A stretch of 56,980 nucleotides of DNA from Candidatus Baldrarchaeum yapensis (lineage in GTDB: Archaea > Asgardarchaeota > Baldrarchaeia > Baldrarchaeales > Baldrarchaeaceae), in NCBI GenBank assembly GCA_016840465.1, contig JAEOSH010000008.1, forward strand, positions 1-56,980. The letters are read 5' to 3'. The translations under genes were made by a program, and so were the position numbers. Below the pieces are notes generated by a model. It ran no database searches. It saw only the letters and a program-made list of their open reading frames with translations, and was not told where the DNA came from. Each line of letters begins with the position of its first letter. The stretch's first letter is position 1. Shown one piece after another: positions 53,970-56,980 of this stretch.

Positions 53970-53974
53970 CCACG

Positions 53975-54760
53975 TCACCCCATCGTCAGTTTTCTGAAGA
54001 AGAATATCGATATTTCAAGCAGCACAAGTGTTATTACTACTAATATGACGAAATACTGTAACGCCTGCATACCCGATAGAGAAGACACGGATGGAACCAA
54101 AAAGTACCTTGCAAGCTCTGCTCCATATGTTAAGGGATTCAACATCGCCGCGGTCCTCATCCAGAAGTCCATAGAGTCTATTGGGTAAAATATGCTACTC
54201 AGGAACATCAGAGGCATTATTGAGAGCATCATGACCAGTTGGAACGTTTCTAAGTTACGAATATGCATCGCTATCAGGGTGCCAAGGGATGTAAAGCATA
54301 ACGCTATTAAGAAAGCTACTGCCGTGACAAAGAGGATCCCTATGACGTTTATCGATGGAACAAAGAAGTATACTGCAACCAAAATTATAAAAGAATTCAA
54401 AAGAGCCAATGTCGCATCTCCTAAACATCGACCTATGAGTGATGCCGCGCGCGGCGCTGGCGCCACAAGAATCTCCTTAAAATAGCCGAACTCCTTATCC
54501 CATATTAGTGAGGCTCCCGCCTGAAACCCTACAACAAATGCAGCCATCATAACAACGCCTGGAGCCAAGAACGCAAGGTAATCGAATCCCATTGGTGTTG
54601 CGAACCTTCTGAATCCCACACCGAATAATGCAAGCCACATTATCGGTTGTACGATGCTACTTACAACTCTGGCCTTCATGTTCAAAAATCTCTTGACCTG
54701 CCGATACCACATCGCATATATTACTCTAAAATGCCTAGAAACGTTTACCTGGCGCGCCAT
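53975..54760 (-). CDS. ABC-2-type transporter permease
   Basis: 261 residues with six hydrophobic segments and the ABC-2 signature toward the end (SSIFYPIDSMDFWMRTAAMLNPLTYGAELARYF). Such permeases export drugs, lipids or polysaccharides with a DrrA-type ATPase. The ATPase gene immediately upstream overlaps it by 16 bases, so they are a functional pair. The start ATG 54760 has GGGAG upstream. Confidence 0.88.
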   Translation of the reverse strand: MARQVNVSRHFRVIYAMWYRQVKRFLNMKARVVSSIVQPIMWLALFGVGFRRFATPMGFDYLAFLAPGVVMMAAFVVGFQAGASLIWDKEFGYFKEILVAPAPRAASLIGRCLGDATLALLNSFIILVAVYFFVPSINVIGILFVTAVAFLIALCFTSLGTLIAMHIRNLETFQLVMMLSIMPLMFLSSIFYPIDSMDFWMRTAAMLNPLTYGAELARYFLVPSVSSLSGMQALQYFVILVVITLVLLEISIFFFRKLTMG

Positions 54761-55746
54761 CGTCGCATCATCTCCCTTATGCGTTCAAAGGATCCAATCC
54801 TTTCATCTCGCAAACTTCTCCCAGTAAGGTGAATGAAAACGTCATCAAGTGTAGGAGTACTGTATCTAACCTCAGCGACTTTCACTCCTGCCCTCTGCGC
54901 AAGTTCCAGAATAACTGGCATTTCCGCGGATGCTCTTTTTACATTTACAAAGACAACTCCATCGCGATCTAACATCTTAGCCGAATATCCCTGCTTTTCC
55001 AGATGTTGCTTTAATAGCAGCGCGTCCATTGGTGTATTTGTTCTTACATAAATGATTTCACCGGAAATCATCGATTTAAGTTCTTGAGGAGACCCCATGG
55101 CGATTATTTTTCCGTGGTCTATTATCGCTATACGGTCACAAAGTCTATCCGCTTCGTCCATGTAATGGGTCGTCAGAAATATTGTCATCTTTTTCTTCCT
55201 CTTCAAATCAAGCAAGTACTCCCATATGTGAAGTCTAGCTTGGGGATCAAGCCCCAGTGTCGGTTCATCTAGGAAAAGAACCTCAGGTTCATTCAAAAGT
55301 GCTCTCGCAATCTCGAGTCTTCGAGTCATTCCGCCACTATAATATTTCACCAACACATTTGCCCATTCTTCCAACTCCACAAATTTCAACAACTCTCGTA
55401 TTTTATTTTCAAGAGCGTCATTATTTATTCCGTAAACGAGGCCATGCACTTTAAGGTTGTCCCATCCACTCAAATAACCATCTACAGTCCTGTCTTGAAA
55501 GACAACACCTATCCTTTCCCTAACCTTGTTAGGTTCCTTTAAGATATCATGCCCGCAGACGCTTGCAGTTCCCTCGTCTGGTCTTAAAAGCGTTATGAGC
55601 ATGTTTATTGTAGTTGTCTTTCCGGCGCCATTTGGCCCTAAAAATCCGAAAATTTCCCCTTCATAAACCTCGAAAGAAATGTGGTCCACCGCGGTTATTT
55701 TCCCAAATCTTTTTGTCAGATTATCACTAACCACAATCTCATTCAT
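54745..55746 (-). CDS. ABC transporter ATPase (DrrA/NatA-like)
   Basis: About 333 residues. Walker A GPNGAGKTT, signature YSGGMTRRLEIARAL, Walker B VLFLDEPTLGLDP and H-loop LTTHYMDEADRLCD are intact, so ATPase activity is expected. The C-terminal 100 residues form the extension typical of DrrA-like exporters. It is encoded between two permease genes of different families. ATG 55746 follows GGTGAT; the frame opens at 55761 but that would overlap the permease upstream. Confidence 0.93.
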   Translation of the reverse strand: MNEIVVSDNLTKRFGKITAVDHISFEVYEGEIFGFLGPNGAGKTTTINMLITLLRPDEGTASVCGHDILKEPNKVRERIGVVFQDRTVDGYLSGWDNLKVHGLVYGINNDALENKIRELLKFVELEEWANVLVKYYSGGMTRRLEIARALLNEPEVLFLDEPTLGLDPQARLHIWEYLLDLKRKKKMTIFLTTHYMDEADRLCDRIAIIDHGKIIAMGSPQELKSMISGEIIYVRTNTPMDALLLKQHLEKQGYSAKMLDRDGVVFVNVKRASAEMPVILELAQRAGVKVAEVRYSTPTLDDVFIHLTGRSLRDERIGSFERIREMMRRWRAR

Positions 55747-55757
55747 ACACATCACCG

Positions 55758-56957
55758 TCATTCGTATCTTAATGCGACCACTGGATCCAGTCTAGAAGCG
55801 CGCCACGAAGGATAAAATCCGGCGATGGCACTTAATACTACACATAACACCCATGTTCCTACGAAGGCTTTCAGCGTGAATATTGGCTGTACACCCGATA
55901 AGAAATTAGAAGATACAAAAAGTGTTAGAACTTTAGTTAATCCGATCCCGAACACCAGACCAATACCTCCACCTACACTTCCAATAATTATGGCTTCGAA
56001 TAGGAACAGAAGAAGGATATCTCTTTCACGGAATCCTATAGACTTCAGAATTCCTATTTCTCTAACTCGCTCTAACACGGAGGTCCATAGCGTCGTTATT
56101 ATTCCCACGGACGCAACAAGTAACGATATTGCTGCAACCTCAAGTACAAAGAAGGATACCGCATTGCTGACATCGCGGATGGTGTCTATTATCGATTTCG
56201 GGGATAATACTGCGACATTGTACCTTTCCTTAAGGACTTCCATGATTTTATCGTTGTAAGCAGGGTCTTCAGTTATCACGTAAATACCATCATACTTTCC
56301 GCCTCTCTCAAAGAAAGAATTTGCCGCAGACAACGAAATAAAGGCCATTTTGTCTATCGGGATAATTCCGCTACCAATATAATCTAGTATTCCACGAACG
56401 CAGAAACTCTTCTTCTTTACAATTTGCTTCCCCTCATAGTATATCGAGTACTCGAGTCTCACCGTTTGTCCAACCTCGGCAAACACTTTGCCCCCGGGCA
56501 AATATGCAACTAGATTCCCGAGCAGGATTCCAATGTTGTCTGTTGGTTGTACAATGCTTCCCTCCTTTACTGATAACTTAGGGAGTATCAAATTCAACTT
56601 TGTTTGATCAATCCCAATAACCGGTATCGACTGTGACTCCCCACGCGACTCTATCGTAACAATCTGCTGGATATATGGTATTGCGTCCTTGACACCCTCT
56701 ATTTGCTTAACCTCCGATACTATTTTATCTGTTATCTCAAAATCTGCTGACTGCGGCGTTACCACTATCAGGTTCATTCCAAGTAATGAGAACTGTTCGT
56801 CTATATATGTCAGAGTCCCCGTACTTAATGCATCAACCGCAACTAACAATCCGCATCCTATCACCACCATAAGTATCGTCAGGGAGGCCCTTAACTTCCT
56901 TTCACGCAAGGCCTCAAGCGAAAGCGACATCAGCGAAAGAATTTTTCCTCCTATCAT
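55758..56957 (-). CDS. MacB/FtsX-type ABC permease
   Basis: 399 residues. A TM helix at about residues 24-46 (LRASLTILMVVIGCGLLVAV), a large extracytoplasmic domain (50-265), then three C-terminal TM helices (FFVLEVAAISLLVASVGIITTLW; FLFEAIIIGSVGGGIGLVFG; WVLCVVLSAIAGFYPSWRAS) give the FtsX-like four-TM topology. Such permeases work mechanically with an ATPase to release or export substrates. AGGCGGAG precedes ATG 56957. An ATPase of its own may lie beyond the window edge. Confidence 0.9.
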   Translation of the reverse strand: MIGGKILSLMSLSLEALRERKLRASLTILMVVIGCGLLVAVDALSTGTLTYIDEQFSLLGMNLIVVTPQSADFEITDKIVSEVKQIEGVKDAIPYIQQIVTIESRGESQSIPVIGIDQTKLNLILPKLSVKEGSIVQPTDNIGILLGNLVAYLPGGKVFAEVGQTVRLEYSIYYEGKQIVKKKSFCVRGILDYIGSGIIPIDKMAFISLSAANSFFERGGKYDGIYVITEDPAYNDKIMEVLKERYNVAVLSPKSIIDTIRDVSNAVSFFVLEVAAISLLVASVGIITTLWTSVLERVREIGILKSIGFRERDILLLFLFEAIIIGSVGGGIGLVFGIGLTKVLTLFVSSNFLSGVQPIFTLKAFVGTWVLCVVLSAIAGFYPSWRASRLDPVVALRYE

Positions 56958-56980
56958 TATGCTCCGCCTCCCACCATCCT

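Overview
The window looks like chromosomal DNA of an anaerobic, probably thermophilic archaeon. Archaeal hallmarks are an archaeal-type PEP carboxylase, a phosphomevalonate dehydratase small subunit (archaeal mevalonate pathway), a short-chain isoprenyl diphosphate synthase, archaemetzincin, KaiC/RAD55-like and HerA-like ATPases, a stand-alone LigD-type phosphoesterase and TTTAAA/TTATAT-type promoters. A tungsten aldehyde oxidoreductase with its radical-SAM maturase, a DUF362 ferredoxin-type protein, a CooC-like ATPase, an FmdE-like remnant and several Fe-S proteins indicate anaerobic metabolism. Many genes carry a GGTGA/GGTGG Shine-Dalgarno 4-6 nt before an ATG, GTG or TTG start, and I used this to choose starts. 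No rRNA, tRNA, CRISPR array, intact transposon or phage gene was seen, and I cannot name the lineage beyond an archaeon.

Layout. 0-3.6 kb: an APC-type permease, then a two-gene unit (two-TM protein plus a GATase-like-fold protein). 4.0-12.7 kb: a tight co-directional cluster of PLP aminotransferase, FGGY sugar kinase, gamma-carbonic-anhydrase-like protein, Glf/HemG-like flavoprotein, two paralogous MurG-like glycosyltransferases, a KaiC-like ATPase and a helix-turn-helix protein. The second glycosyltransferase lies between two almost identical copies of the kaiC 5' end. 12.7-18.2 kb: PEP carboxylase, the AOR and its convergent maturase, and a doubly frameshifted FmdE-like gene. 18.2-21.0 kb: a three-gene minus-strand unit (TPR-like/Ig-like protein, archaemetzincin, two-TM protein) of unknown joint role.

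21.8-32.8 kb: a second APC permease, prenyl synthase, HAD phosphatase, polytopic membrane protein, a DeoC with a cysteine-rich tail, a large DUF1998-type helicase with unusual ATPase motifs, a cysteine-containing unknown protein, a TIM-barrel isomerase-like protein, GDPD and thiolase. 32.8-34.05 kb has no intact gene but holds decayed minus-strand coding sequence. 34-38 kb: GH130-like protein, LigD-type phosphoesterase, two-TM protein and a histone-deacetylase-fold protein. 37.9-42.6 kb: coiled-coil protein, phosphomevalonate dehydratase small subunit, HerA-like ATPase, DUF362 protein, ASCH-domain protein. 42.6-48.7 kb: acetyltransferase/ABC-ATPase fusion, a large beta-sandwich repeat protein overlapping a TIM-barrel protein, and an amidohydrolase. 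48.7-57 kb: coiled-coil protein, NagA, a membrane protein with a sequon-rich ectodomain, CooC, a radical-SAM protein, and an operon with one ABC ATPase between two unrelated permease types.

The strongest leads are the kaiC-repeat-flanked glycosyltransferase cassette, the archaemetzincin operon, the altered helicase motifs, the DeoC tail and the CooC/radical-SAM pair. Nothing could be searched against databases here; family calls rest on motif recognition.
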